Shown piece by piece: positions 42,205-51,385 of a stretch of 64,000 nucleotides of DNA. Position numbers and translations under genes: made by a program. Position 1 is the stretch's first letter. The number at the start of each line of letters is the position of its first letter. The notes below the pieces were generated by a model. It had not been told where the DNA came from. It was given only the letters and a program-made list of their open reading frames with translations, and did not search any database. Source of the DNA: Alphaproteobacteria bacterium (GTDB taxonomy: Bacteria > Pseudomonadota > Alphaproteobacteria > CAAGCB01 > CAG-977); NCBI GenBank assembly GCA_900768465.1, contig CAAGCY010000003.1, positions 62,001-126,000 of the forward strand, written 5' to 3'.

Positions 42205-42234
42205 TTGGCAATCGGGGCGGGCAGGGTGTATTCT
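42205..42234 (+). promoter_or_regulatory. Candidate promoter of the Sel1-repeat gene
   Basis: TTGGCA (42205-42210), an 18-bp spacer and TATTCT (42229-42234) lie about 40 nt before the start. Confidence 0.42.
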
Positions 42235-42275
42235 TGTGACACGGAACGCCCCTTTTGTTGAATCGGAGCTGTAAA

Positions 42276-43025
42276 ATGATTCGTTTGGTTTTGCTGATGA
42301 TTTTCGCTTGTGTCGGGTCGGCGCGCGCCGCCTGCGATTGGGGCGAGCAAGCCGAACGGTCGGGACGGATGAACATCGCCGTCATGCAATATATGTATTG
42401 CGCGGAAGAGGAAAATGACGCGCAATCGCAGTACAGGCTCGGCACTTTGTTTTACAAGGGCGAAGGGCTGAAAGCTCCCGATTATCGCCGTTCCGCCATT
42501 TATTACGCGATGAGCGCGCGCAACGGATACGCCCCCGCACAGGTCAAGCTCGGATTGCTGTACTGGCGCGGCGAAGGGCTGGTCAAGAATATGAAAATGG
42601 CGCACAAGTGGCTGTATTTGGCGCAGGAACCCGCGGCTTTGCGTTGGTTTTACCCCGTCGGCGCGTCGTCCGATCCCGTGGCGGCGCAAGTGTATTCCAA
42701 AATCAACCAGATTGCGGTTTCGGACGATGCGGCTTTTCCCTTATTCAAAAAACTGCCCGTTTCGTATGCCGAAGTGGCGGCTTTTCAGCATGAAAAACTG
42801 CTGGAAACGGGGGAAAAGGTGCTGAGCGATTTCGATTTGCATTCTTTGCGGACGTTTATGGAAAACGTCAAACCCGACGTCGATTTGCCGCCCGAAGAAA
42901 TGAAAGAGGCGGTCAATCTGCTGAAACCCGCCGTGCTGACGGAAAAAAACTTTGACGTCAGAAAAGTTCCCGTCTTGGAAAAAATGAAAAAAACGCTGGA
43001 CGCGCGGCGCGCCGGCTTGAACTGA
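42276..43025 (+). CDS. Exported Sel1-repeat (TPR-like) protein
   Basis: A 249-residue exported protein. Residues 1-19 are a signal peptide (MIRLVLLMIFACVGSARA, cut before AC). Two Sel1 repeats are visible: AQSQYRLGTLFYKGEGL and APAQVKLGLLYWRGEGL, each followed by an alpha-helix. Sel1 repeats form solenoids that bind other proteins; the partner is unknown. The end is helical without repeats. I chose the ATG at 42276, after GGAG. miaB follows after 16 bp, so they may share a transcript. Confidence 0.85.
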   Translation: MIRLVLLMIFACVGSARAACDWGEQAERSGRMNIAVMQYMYCAEEENDAQSQYRLGTLFYKGEGLKAPDYRRSAIYYAMSARNGYAPAQVKLGLLYWRGEGLVKNMKMAHKWLYLAQEPAALRWFYPVGASSDPVAAQVYSKINQIAVSDDAAFPLFKKLPVSYAEVAAFQHEKLLETGEKVLSDFDLHSLRTFMENVKPDVDLPPEEMKEAVNLLKPAVLTEKNFDVRKVPVLEKMKKTLDARRAGLN

Positions 43026-43041
43026 AATCGGATAGATTAAC

Positions 43042-44379
43042 GTGACCAAAAAACTGTTTGTAAAAACGTTCGGCTGTCAGATGAACGTGTACGATTCCGC
43101 CCGCATGGTCGATATTTTGCGCGGATTGGGATACGAAGAAACCGACACCCCCGACGATGCGGATATGATTATCTTCAACACTTGCCACATTCGCGAAAAA
43201 GCGTCGGAGAAAATCTTTTCCGAATTGGGGCGGTTCAAGCCGTTGAAGGAAAAACGAAAAGCCGAAGGCCGCGATTTGATTTTAATCGTCGCGGGCTGTG
43301 TGGTGCAGGCGGAATCCGCCGAATTTATGAACCGCGCGAAATTCGTCGATATTGCTTTGGGACCGCAAACTTATCACCGTTTGCCCGAAATGCTGATGAA
43401 GCTGCAGCGTCATACGCAAAAACGCATTATCGACGTAGAATTCCCCGCCGAATCGAAATTCGATTCTTTGCCCGAAACCCGTTCGACGGGCGTGTCGTCT
43501 TTTCTGGCGATTCAAGAAGGGTGCGACCGTTTTTGCTCTTATTGCGTCGTGCCGTATACGCGCGGGGCGGAATATTCGCGCCCGTTGGCTGAAATCGTCG
43601 CCGAAGCCCGTCAGCTGGCGGCGTCGGGAACAAAGGATTTGATGCTGTTGGGGCAGAATGTCAACGCTTGGCACGGTTCGGGCGAAAACGGGCAGCCGTC
43701 GGATTTAAGTCGCTTGATTGCCAAAATCGCAGAAATCGACGGGATTGAGCGCATTCGTTACGTAACGTCCTATCCGTCCGATTTTACGGATGATATGATT
43801 GCGATGCACCGCGACATTCCCAAAGTGATGCCGTACCTGCATTTGCCCGTTCAATCGGGGTCGGACAGGATTTTGAAAAAGATGAACCGCCGCTACACCT
43901 GCGCCGAATACGAAGCGGTCGTTGAAAAGCTGCGCGCGGCGTGTCCCGAAATCGCCTTGTCGTCCGATTTCATCGTCGGTTTTCCCGAAGAAACGGAGGA
44001 GGATTTCCTGCAAACCATGGATTTGGTGCGCCGCGTAAACTACGCGCAATCCTATTCGTTCAAATACAGCGCGCGTCCCGGAACGCCCGCCGCCGCGATG
44101 AAAAATCAAATCGACGAAGCGGTCAAAGGCGAACGGCTGGAACGTCTGCAAGCCCTTTTGCTGGAACAGCATGCGGCGTTCAATGCCAAGTTTTTGGGAC
44201 GCACGGTCGATGTTTTGCTGGATTCAAAGGGGCATAAGGCTGGCACTCTGTTGGGGCATACGCCGCAAATGCAAAACGTTGTCGTTGCCGCCGACGATTC
44301 GTTTTTGAACAAAATCGTTCCCGTGCGAATCGTCGAAACGTCCGCCGCAACGCTGAAAGCGGAAATGGTTCTTGCATAA
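43042..44379 (+). CDS. miaB: tRNA-2-methylthio-N6-dimethylallyladenosine synthase
   Basis: Radical-SAM methylthiotransferase that modifies A37 of tRNAs, 445 residues. The N-terminal domain holds three cluster cysteines: FGCQMN, NTCHIRE and AGCVVQAE. The radical SAM motif is CDRFCSYC (C-x3-C-x2-C). A TRAM domain ends the protein (LGRTVDVLLDSKGHKAGT). A GTG start is used. Order miaB-phoH-ybeY is common in the class. Confidence 0.96.
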   Translation: MTKKLFVKTFGCQMNVYDSARMVDILRGLGYEETDTPDDADMIIFNTCHIREKASEKIFSELGRFKPLKEKRKAEGRDLILIVAGCVVQAESAEFMNRAKFVDIALGPQTYHRLPEMLMKLQRHTQKRIIDVEFPAESKFDSLPETRSTGVSSFLAIQEGCDRFCSYCVVPYTRGAEYSRPLAEIVAEARQLAASGTKDLMLLGQNVNAWHGSGENGQPSDLSRLIAKIAEIDGIERIRYVTSYPSDFTDDMIAMHRDIPKVMPYLHLPVQSGSDRILKKMNRRYTCAEYEAVVEKLRAACPEIALSSDFIVGFPEETEEDFLQTMDLVRRVNYAQSYSFKYSARPGTPAAAMKNQIDEAVKGERLERLQALLLEQHAAFNAKFLGRTVDVLLDSKGHKAGTLLGHTPQMQNVVVAADDSFLNKIVPVRIVETSAATLKAEMVLA

Positions 44380-44435
44380 ACTCTTGGATAAGTCCATAAT
44401 ATAAAAAGATAATTCCTAACCGAAAGGATTTTGTT

Positions 44436-45470
44436 ATGGCGAAAAAGAAAACTTATCAACGAACCGAAGAATACGCGGACAACCACGTTTTAATGCTGGT
44501 GCTGGGCGCGCATAACGACAATCTGAAGCGGTTGGAAAAAAAGCTGGGCGTTGAAATCAAAACGCGCGGCAATCAAATCACCGTGGACGGCGGCGAAAAA
44601 GACGTCGAACACGCTTTTGCCGCTTTGGACAGGATTTACAAAGTCGCCGCCAAAAAAGGCGACGTTGACAACTCCGATATCGACAACGCTTTGCATATGA
44701 GCGAGGAACACAAAATGACCAAATCGACCGCCAAAGAAAAACACGCCGCCGAATCCGTCAAAGTCGACGAAACAGGCGAGGAAGACTTGACTTTAAGAAC
44801 CCGCAAACGCCATATTCAGCCGCGTTCGCAAACCCAAGCCGACTATATCCGCGCGATGCGCGATTACGAAATGGTGTTCGGTTTGGGACCCGCGGGAACG
44901 GGTAAAACGTTCCTTGCCGTCGCGAAAGCGGTGTCTTTGATGATTGAGGGGCAAATCGATAAAATCATCCTGTCCCGCCCCGCCGTCGAAGCGGGTGAAA
45001 ACTTGGGCTTTTTGCCGGGGGATTTGAAGGAAAAAATCGATCCGTATCTGCGCCCCTTGTATGACGCTTTGTACGAAATGCTGCCCAAAGACGTGGTGGA
45101 CAAGAAGCTGGAAACGGGCGAAATCGAAGTCGCTCCGCTGGCGTTCATGCGCGGCCGCACGTTGACCAACGCCATGGTCATTCTGGACGAAGCCCAAAAC
45201 ACGACGCCGATGCAGATGAAGATGTTCTTGACCCGTATGGGCGAAAATTCCCGTATGGTCATCAACGGCGATTTAAGCCAGACGGACTTGCCGCGCGGCG
45301 TGCAGTCGGGGCTGGCGGACGCTTTGGACGTTCTGCGCAATGTTAAGGACATCGCCGTCGTCACCTTTACGGAAAAAGACGTCGTTCGCCACGGCTTGGT
45401 GTCTTCGATTGTCAAGGCGTACGACAAACGTTACGCTTCGCGCAAGGGGTTAATCGGCAATGACGGCTAA
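44436..45470 (+). CDS. PhoH-like ATPase
   Basis: A 344-residue ATPase. An N-terminal domain of about 130 residues (NDNLKRLEKKLGVEIKTRGN) reads like the KH-type RNA-binding fold of PhoH proteins. Walker A is GPAGTGKT at residues 151-158; VILDEAQNTT carries Walker B. NGDLSQTDLP is also a family motif. PhoH proteins are linked to RNA metabolism; the next gene, ybeY, encodes an RNase. It overlaps ybeY by 11 nt. Confidence 0.93.
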   Translation: MAKKKTYQRTEEYADNHVLMLVLGAHNDNLKRLEKKLGVEIKTRGNQITVDGGEKDVEHAFAALDRIYKVAAKKGDVDNSDIDNALHMSEEHKMTKSTAKEKHAAESVKVDETGEEDLTLRTRKRHIQPRSQTQADYIRAMRDYEMVFGLGPAGTGKTFLAVAKAVSLMIEGQIDKIILSRPAVEAGENLGFLPGDLKEKIDPYLRPLYDALYEMLPKDVVDKKLETGEIEVAPLAFMRGRTLTNAMVILDEAQNTTPMQMKMFLTRMGENSRMVINGDLSQTDLPRGVQSGLADALDVLRNVKDIAVVTFTEKDVVRHGLVSSIVKAYDKRYASRKGLIGNDG

Positions 45471-45951
45471 GGTTGCAATCTCGGTTCGCGACAAACAGTG
45501 GGACGCGGATGTCGAACAGGTCAAAAAACTGGTGCGCAAAGCCGCGCTTGCCGCGTGGAAATCGGGGAATGTCGGTGAATTGGAAATTCCCGTCAAGGAC
45601 GTTGAAATCAGCATCGTTCTGACCGATGACGAGGATGTCCACATTCTTAACCGCGACTATCGCGGGATGGACAAGGCAACCAATGTTTTGTCTTTTGCGA
45701 CGCTGGACGACGAAGACGAACCCGTCGAAGAACCGCTGTTGCTGGGCGACGTGATTGTCGCGCGCGAAACGACGGAAAAAGAAGCGGCGGAGGCGAATAT
45801 CTCCGTCGCAGATCATTTGTTCCACTTGGTTGTTCACGGCGTTTTGCATTTAATCGGCTATGACCATATCGAGGATTGGGAAGCCGAGGAAATGGAAGCG
45901 ATGGAGACCAAAATTCTGACGGAAAACGGCATTGCGAATCCGTATCTGTAA
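45460..45951 (+). CDS. ybeY: Endoribonuclease YbeY
   Basis: A 163-residue metal-dependent RNase for 16S rRNA maturation and ribosome quality control. The zinc motif HGVLHLIGYDH is complete, preceded by TNVLSFATLDD and LLGDVIVARE. It starts inside phoH. lnt starts inside its last 20 bases, without the corC gene that usually lies between ybeY and lnt in this class. Confidence 0.95.
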   Translation: MTAKVAISVRDKQWDADVEQVKKLVRKAALAAWKSGNVGELEIPVKDVEISIVLTDDEDVHILNRDYRGMDKATNVLSFATLDDEDEPVEEPLLLGDVIVARETTEKEAAEANISVADHLFHLVVHGVLHLIGYDHIEDWEAEEMEAMETKILTENGIANPYL

Positions 45952-47470
45952 AGACTTTTATAAAACACGGTGGTTCAAAGCTCTGATATGCGGCGTTGTC
46001 GGCGTCGGGGCTTTGCCGCCGTATTTTTGTTATCTTTGTTTGTTTGTCTCTTTTTCGGGGCTGATATTCCTGCTTGACCGCGTTGAATCGCGCGGCGAGG
46101 CGATGAAAGTCGGCTATGCGTTCGGGTTCGGATTCTTTTCCGTCGGGCTGGCGTGGGTGTCCCGCGCGCTGATGATAGAGGGCATGGGGTTTGAAGCCTT
46201 GGCTCCTTTGCCGCCGATAGGATTCGGCATTTGGGGCGGGCTGTTCCCGATGCTGGCAAGCGTTGTCGCGTGGTATGCGCCGCGCGGCGTGCGTCGGGCG
46301 TTGGCGTTCGCGGGGGCGTGGACGCTGTCCGAAATGTTCCGCGCGTGGTTTTTGACAGGTTTTCCGTGGAACTTGATTGCGACGGTATGGACGGATTGTC
46401 CCGTTGTGTTGCAAACGGCATCTCTGTTCGGGGCTTACGGGCTGGGCATGGTTACCGTTTTTGCGGCGTCTTTGTTCGGACTGATGAAGCGTCCGCTGCG
46501 GCAAAAAGCGAACTTGATTGCCGTCGTGCCGTTCGTGATTTTGTCCGTTTTGGCGGGCTTCGGCGGCTATCGCTTGAAAGCCGTCGAAAACGTCAAGCCG
46601 ATTAACGGCGTTTTACTGCGTTTGGTGCAGGCGAACATTCCGCAAGGACAAAAGTGGTCGAGCGACCAAGCCGAACGCAACCTGATGAAGCATGTGCATT
46701 TAAGCCGCGCCAAAGGGGCGGAAAAAGTAACGCATGTTTTATGGGCGGAAACGGCGACTCAGTTTCGTTTGACTCAGGATGAATTCGCGCGCGGCATGAT
46801 TACCAGCGCTTTGCTGCCCGATGCGATTTTGCTGGCGGGATCTTTGCGCACGGAGCGCGATGAAGCCGCCGTTTCAAAAATGAAGCTGTATAACAGCGTT
46901 GTCGCCGTCAACGATATCGGCAAAGAGCTGGGATATTACGACAAATCGCACTTGGTGCCGTTCGGGGAATACGCGCCGCTGACATCCGTGTTTCCGTTTA
47001 TGCGCAGGCTTGCGCCGGGTGCGATTGATTTTTCACGCGGAAAAGGTGTTCGGACGACAAATATTCCGCGGACTTTGCCCGTCGGGATTTTGGTGTGCTA
47101 CGAAGTCATTTTTCCCGCGCATGTCGTTGACGAAGCCGAACGTCCGTATTGGCTGATGAATGCGACAAACGACGGATGGTACGGCATCAGCGCGGGACCG
47201 TATCAGCACTTTGCCGCCGCCCAAATGCGCGCGGTCGAGGAGGGGATTCCCTTGGCGCGCGTCGCCAACACGGGAATCAGCGGCATGATTGACGCCTACG
47301 GGCGGGTGACGGCGTCTTTGCCGTTGGGAACGGCGGGATATTTGGATGTCGAACTGCCGCGCCGCACGGAAAAGCCGACGCTTTACGCCCGCTTCGGGAA
47401 CTCTTTGCCGATCGGATTGGCTGTGCTGGTTTTGGGATTGGCTTTTTTCACGCAAAGGAAAAAACAATGA
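45932..47470 (+). CDS. lnt: Apolipoprotein N-acyltransferase
   Basis: Transfers the third acyl chain to lipoproteins at the inner membrane, 512 residues. About six hydrophobic helices span residues 15-220; the nitrilase domain follows. The catalytic triad is Glu in LWAETATQF, Lys in YDKSHLVPFGEYAP and Cys in ILVCYEVIFP. A last membrane helix ends the protein. The most likely start is a TTG at 45932 overlapping ybeY; a later start is possible. Its stop overlaps the start of a small lipoprotein gene. Confidence 0.93.
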   Translation: MRIRICKDFYKTRWFKALICGVVGVGALPPYFCYLCLFVSFSGLIFLLDRVESRGEAMKVGYAFGFGFFSVGLAWVSRALMIEGMGFEALAPLPPIGFGIWGGLFPMLASVVAWYAPRGVRRALAFAGAWTLSEMFRAWFLTGFPWNLIATVWTDCPVVLQTASLFGAYGLGMVTVFAASLFGLMKRPLRQKANLIAVVPFVILSVLAGFGGYRLKAVENVKPINGVLLRLVQANIPQGQKWSSDQAERNLMKHVHLSRAKGAEKVTHVLWAETATQFRLTQDEFARGMITSALLPDAILLAGSLRTERDEAAVSKMKLYNSVVAVNDIGKELGYYDKSHLVPFGEYAPLTSVFPFMRRLAPGAIDFSRGKGVRTTNIPRTLPVGILVCYEVIFPAHVVDEAERPYWLMNATNDGWYGISAGPYQHFAAAQMRAVEEGIPLARVANTGISGMIDAYGRVTASLPLGTAGYLDVELPRRTEKPTLYARFGNSLPIGLAVLVLGLAFFTQRKKQ

Positions 47471-47610
47471 AAAAAACGGTTTTGCTGATGATTGTGTTGT
47501 GCGCCGCCGTTGCGGGATGCCGCAACCGCTACAATGTCGAGGTTTTCCAATCAACCGATTCGTACGGCGAAGCGCTGAGCGGACACCGCGTCCCGCAAGA
47601 CGTGCGTTAA
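47467..47610 (+). CDS. Small 47-residue lipoprotein
   Basis: A very short protein with a clear lipoprotein signal: MKKTVLLMIVLCAAVAGC, lipobox AVAGC with Cys18. The mature part has only 30 residues (RNRYNVEVFQSTDSYGEAL and a basic end). Its ATG overlaps the lnt stop by 4 nt (ATGA), a good sign that it is real, and the coupling to lnt is apt since Lnt acylates lipoproteins. It ends tail-to-tail overlapping the ankyrin gene. Function unknown. Confidence 0.75.
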   Translation: MKKTVLLMIVLCAAVAGCRNRYNVEVFQSTDSYGEALSGHRVPQDVR

Positions 47611-48461
47611 TCGTAGCTGAGGTTGTTTAATCGCCAGAACGTTTCCGTATCTGCCAAAGCGGGGTTGTTTTTGGCATAGTCGACAGCCATTCTGCCTTCT
47701 TTGTCTTTTGCGGTCGCGTCGGCGTCGCAATCCAGCAAAACGTCGATAATTTCACACGCGTTCGGATTCCAGCCCGCCGCCAGCATCAGCGGAGTGGCTC
47801 CTTCCGCGCTGCGGTCGTTCAATTTTGCCCCGTGTTTCAGCAAAGTCAGCGTCACATAAGGATTCAGGTTTCGTCCCGCCGCCAACATCAGCGGCGTAAT
47901 TCCGAACTCGGCGCGGTCGGAAACGCGTGCGCCCAATTCAAGCAGAGCTTCGACGATTTTGACGGACGTGTTTTCTTGAATCGCCAGCATCAGCGGCGTT
48001 ATGCCGTTGTTGTCGCGTTCGTTGACATCCAGCCCTTTGTGCTTCAGCCAGCGCAAAACATCGGGAGCGTTTTTGTTGATAATCGCAACGGCAAAAGCCG
48101 ATTCCCCCCGATTGTTCCTGTCGTGCAAATCGCCGCCTTTTTTGACCAAATAGTTTAGGATGCCGACGGACGCGCGGTTTTGTATCGCGCGGAACAGAAA
48201 CGACATGCCGTCTGTGTTTTTATCGTTCGGCGTCAGCCCCGTGCTTTTAAGATAAGCGCGAATTCTGACAGGGGAACCGCTTTTGACGGCGGCTTCGAAA
48301 GAAGCGGGCTTGTGCGTATACCACGCGACGAACAACACCAAACACAACACAAGCGCCGAAACAAGAACGAAAACGATTTTCGGATTGTTCAGCGCCGCTT
48401 GTATTTCGGCAATCGGCAGAGTGAAACGTAAATCGGGAAGCCGGAAGTCGGAAAAATTCAA
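47607..48461 (-). CDS. Membrane-anchored ankyrin-repeat protein
   Basis: A 284-residue protein. One membrane helix lies at about 29-49 (IVFVLVSALVLCLVLFVAWY), with a short cytoplasmic N-terminus. The remainder has about six ankyrin repeats, clear in DNNGITPLMLAIQENTSVK, EFGITPLMLAAGRNLNP and AEGATPLMLAAGWNPNAC. Ankyrin solenoids mediate protein binding. Its start overlaps the EI gene by 4 nt (ATGA), so it is made with the PTS proteins. A role in PTS signalling is inferred from position only. Confidence 0.88.
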   Translation of the reverse strand: MNFSDFRLPDLRFTLPIAEIQAALNNPKIVFVLVSALVLCLVLFVAWYTHKPASFEAAVKSGSPVRIRAYLKSTGLTPNDKNTDGMSFLFRAIQNRASVGILNYLVKKGGDLHDRNNRGESAFAVAIINKNAPDVLRWLKHKGLDVNERDNNGITPLMLAIQENTSVKIVEALLELGARVSDRAEFGITPLMLAAGRNLNPYVTLTLLKHGAKLNDRSAEGATPLMLAAGWNPNACEIIDVLLDCDADATAKDKEGRMAVDYAKNNPALADTETFWRLNNLSYD

Positions 48462-50275
48462 AAGCGTTGTCCTTCTTCAAAAGCGGTCATGGCGGCGGCA
48501 ACGTCCGCGGGGTAGTGCAAAGTCAAAATATGGTTGGCAAAGCGTTCTGTGTCCCCTGTGGTCAGCGACCGCAGGCGTTCTTTGACCATCGGGATGTTGA
48601 CGGCGGGCATGGACAGTTCGCGCACGCCCAATCCGATCAGCAAAGCGGAGTAATGATAATTCGCCGCCATTTCGCCGCAAATGCTGACGGGGATGTTGTG
48701 GGCGTTCGCCGCGTCAATCGTTGTTTTCAGCAGTTTTAAAACGGCGGGATTCAACGGATTGAACAAGCTTGAAACCGTCGCGTCCGTTCTGTCGACCGCC
48801 ATGGTGTATTGAATCAGATCGTTCGTGCCGATGGAAAAGAAATCGCAATATTCGGCAAGCGTGTCCGCTTCCATGGCGGCGGAGGGGACTTCTATCATCA
48901 CGCCCAAGGGAGGCAAAACGTCGGGGATTTCTTTGCCTTCGGCGCGCAGTTCGGCGGCGCATCGTTCCAGCAGCTTGCGGGCTTGAATAACTTCGTCGAC
49001 CGAAGAAATCATCGGCAGCAGCAGGCGGATGTCGGCGGTCGCCGCGGCGCGCAAAGCCGCGCGGAACTGATCCGTAATCAGCTGTTCGTACAGCCGCATA
49101 TAGCGAATTCCTCTCAGTCCCAAAGCGGGATTGACGGCGTTGCAGCTTTCCGGTATCGGCGATCCTTTGTCCGCGCCCGCGTCAATCGTGCGGAAAGTGA
49201 CGGGTTTTCCTTCGATTTTTTCCGAAATGGATTTCAGCAAAGCGTATTGTTCGTCTTCGTCGGGCAGGTCGCTGCGGTTTAAATACATGTATTCGCTGCG
49301 CAACAATCCGACGCCGTCAACACCCGTTTGCATCAAAAAATCCAATTCGTTGGGCAAATCGATGTTGCCTTTGAGCCGGATATAGACATTGTCGGCGGTC
49401 AGGGACGGCTGGTCGCGCAAACGGGTCAGCGACCGCTTCCACCTCAGAAAGTCCGTGCGGTATTTGCGATAAAGCTCGACGTTTTCCTGTGTCGGATTCA
49501 GAATGACTTTGCCGTAAGCGCCGTCAATGATAATCACATCGCCCGTTGTCGCGATTTGCATCAAATCGGGAATGTTCACAATGGCGGGCAATCCCAGCGA
49601 CCGCGCCAGCAAAGCCGTGTGGCTTTGAGCCGATCCGTTGACCGTAATCAATCCCGCGATTTTGCGCATATTGAGCATCGCGGTGTCCGCCGCGCTTAAA
49701 TCGCGCGCAACGACGACGGCGTTTTCGGGCATTTGGTTCAGATTGTCGGGCGCGTCCGTTTGCAGGTTGCGAATCAAGCGCATGCCGATATTGCGGATGT
49801 CTTCGACCCGCGAAGAAATGTAAGAATCCTGCATTGCGGCGAACACGTCGGCAATGGCGGCGACTTCGTCCAAAACGGCGGCTTCGGCGTTGATGCGGTC
49901 TTTTTCGATGCGTTCGCGCACGCCGCGGGTCAGACGCGAGCTTTGCAGCATGTGGCGGTACGCGTCCAGCAAAGACCCCAGCGCGTCGTTTGCCAAAGCG
50001 TTTTTCGCTTTGTCCATGGTTTGGTCAAGCTGTTTCGTCGTTTTTTCGATGGCTTGGTTGAACCGTTCCTGTTCCTGCACGATTTCGTCGCGGGGAACAT
50101 GGTAAAACGGGACGCTTTTCAGCGCGCTGTCAAAGACGTAAACGCGTCCGATGACAATGCCCGGCGATACGCCCGTTCCTTCCCGCGTCGTTTCGGAAAC
50201 GGGTGCGGGGCAAAGATCGGGCTTCGGCCGAACAATTAAAGAAAACAGATTCTTAATTTTCGTTGAATTTATCAT
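48458..50275 (-). CDS. ptsI: Phosphoenolpyruvate-protein phosphotransferase (enzyme I)
   Basis: First enzyme of the PTS chain, 605 residues. GTGVSPGIVIGRVYV opens the N-domain; the phospho-accepting His219 is in GSAQSHTALLARS; the C-terminal TIM barrel has EFDLFM-type PEP-binding and Cys in VSICGEMA. There is no GAF domain, so it is PtsI-type rather than the nitrogen PtsP that is common in alphaproteobacteria. It overlaps the HPr gene by 23 nt. With the EIIA(Man)-type protein and HPr kinase this makes a regulatory phosphorelay. Confidence 0.94.
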   Translation of the reverse strand: MINSTKIKNLFSLIVRPKPDLCPAPVSETTREGTGVSPGIVIGRVYVFDSALKSVPFYHVPRDEIVQEQERFNQAIEKTTKQLDQTMDKAKNALANDALGSLLDAYRHMLQSSRLTRGVRERIEKDRINAEAAVLDEVAAIADVFAAMQDSYISSRVEDIRNIGMRLIRNLQTDAPDNLNQMPENAVVVARDLSAADTAMLNMRKIAGLITVNGSAQSHTALLARSLGLPAIVNIPDLMQIATTGDVIIIDGAYGKVILNPTQENVELYRKYRTDFLRWKRSLTRLRDQPSLTADNVYIRLKGNIDLPNELDFLMQTGVDGVGLLRSEYMYLNRSDLPDEDEQYALLKSISEKIEGKPVTFRTIDAGADKGSPIPESCNAVNPALGLRGIRYMRLYEQLITDQFRAALRAAATADIRLLLPMISSVDEVIQARKLLERCAAELRAEGKEIPDVLPPLGVMIEVPSAAMEADTLAEYCDFFSIGTNDLIQYTMAVDRTDATVSSLFNPLNPAVLKLLKTTIDAANAHNIPVSICGEMAANYHYSALLIGLGVRELSMPAVNIPMVKERLRSLTTGDTERFANHILTLHYPADVAAAMTAFEEGQRF

Positions 50276-50522
50276 CGACCAGTTTTTCCAAAGCGGATAA
50301 CGCGTCCGCGGCTTGCGCGCCCGAACATGTTACCAGAATTTCCGAACCGCACGCCGCGCCCAGCATCATCAATCCCATAATCGAATGTCCGGAAACGGAT
50401 TCGCCGTCCTTTGAAACGGTGACCTCCGCGTCAAACTTGTCCGCCGTTTTGACAAAAGCGGCGGCGGCGCGGGCATGCAAGCCTTTGGCATTGGTGATGA
50501 CAAGCGTTTTTTCGACGGGCAT
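50253..50522 (-). CDS. ptsH: Phosphocarrier protein HPr
   Basis: An 89-residue PTS carrier. The phospho-histidine is His16 in KGLHARAA; the regulatory serine, target of HPr kinase, is Ser47 in GHSIMGLMMLGAA. It sits 4 nt after the EIIA gene and overlaps ptsI. Presence of both sites and of hprK in the same cluster implies two-way control of HPr. Confidence 0.95.
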   Translation of the reverse strand: MPVEKTLVITNAKGLHARAAAAFVKTADKFDAEVTVSKDGESVSGHSIMGLMMLGAACGSEILVTCSGAQAADALSALEKLVDDKFNEN

Positions 50523-50526
50523 CGGG

Positions 50527-50934
50527 TTATTCTTTATCCTTGTGCAACAGGGCTGACGCGACGTTGATGTACTTGCGCCCCGCTTCCTGCGCGCCCTCGG
50601 ACGCTTCTTTCAGCGGCAAAGAGGTGCGCAGCTGAGCCAGTTTTATCAGCATGGGCAGGTTGACGCCCGCGATGACTTCGATGTTTGCCTGCTCCATAAC
50701 GGAAATCGCCAGATTGGAGGGCGTTCCGCCGAACATGTCAGTCAAAATGATAACGCCGTCGCCCGAATCGACTTGTTTGATTTTTTCCTGAATTTCCGCG
50801 CGGCGCTGTTCCATGTCGTCGTCGGAAAAAATCCCGACCGTTTCAACGGCGTCCTGTTTGCCGACGATGTGTTCCAAGACGGCTTTCATTTCTTCTGCCA
50901 GATGTCCGTGGGAAACCAAAATCATTCCGATCAT
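50527..50934 (-). CDS. PTS mannose-family EIIA protein
   Basis: A 135-residue EIIA(Man) domain protein. The active histidine is His9 in LVSHGHLAEEM; ILTDMFGGTPSNLAI and AGVNLPMLIKL are the family motifs. No EIIB or EIIC transporter is nearby, as is usual for alphaproteobacterial regulatory PTS clusters, so it likely signals rather than imports sugar. It lies between hprK and ptsH. Confidence 0.93.
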   Translation of the reverse strand: MIGMILVSHGHLAEEMKAVLEHIVGKQDAVETVGIFSDDDMEQRRAEIQEKIKQVDSGDGVIILTDMFGGTPSNLAISVMEQANIEVIAGVNLPMLIKLAQLRTSLPLKEASEGAQEAGRKYINVASALLHKDKE

Positions 50935-50965
50935 AGGGGAGTCCTTTCGTCTTTGAAAAAATCCG

Positions 50966-51385
50966 TTACAGAATAACCGTTTCGGCGTCGGAAAGCAAAT
51001 GCCTTTCGCCCGCGGCGACCCGTAACGCCAATTTTATTTTCGCAACGGCTGACGCGCAGAACGGGTCAAGCCGCATTATTCCGCCGAAACGGTCGGGCAA
51101 ACGTTCGATTTCGTCGGCGGAACACAAGTCAATCGTCAAAACAACCGCCGTTTTTTCGACAAAGGGAAGCCTGACGATGCCGAAGCCCCGCACTTCCAGC
51201 AATCCTTGCAGTCGGGCGGGGGCGGAGGCGATTCCGTTTTCCAGCAGGACTTGGTCGTCGGCGACCAAAGCCGCGCCCGCGTCTATCAGCCGTAAAGCCA
51301 AATCCGATTTTCCCGCCCCCGATTTGCCGCGAATCAGAATGCCCGCGCCCAACCATTCCACGCACGCCGCATGAACCAAAGGCAT
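50966..51385 (-). CDS. hprK: HPr kinase/phosphorylase, short alphaproteobacterial form
   Basis: A 139-residue kinase lacking the N-terminal domain of Firmicute HprK, as is normal for the class. Walker A is GKSGAGKS (20-27); LVADDQVLLEN holds the next motif and LEVRGFGIVRLP the family signature. It phosphorylates Ser47 of HPr. The start overlaps the chvG stop (TGATG), so sensor kinase and HprK are coupled. Confidence 0.94.
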   Translation of the reverse strand: MPLVHAACVEWLGAGILIRGKSGAGKSDLALRLIDAGAALVADDQVLLENGIASAPARLQGLLEVRGFGIVRLPFVEKTAVVLTIDLCSADEIERLPDRFGGIMRLDPFCASAVAKIKLALRVAAGERHLLSDAETVIL

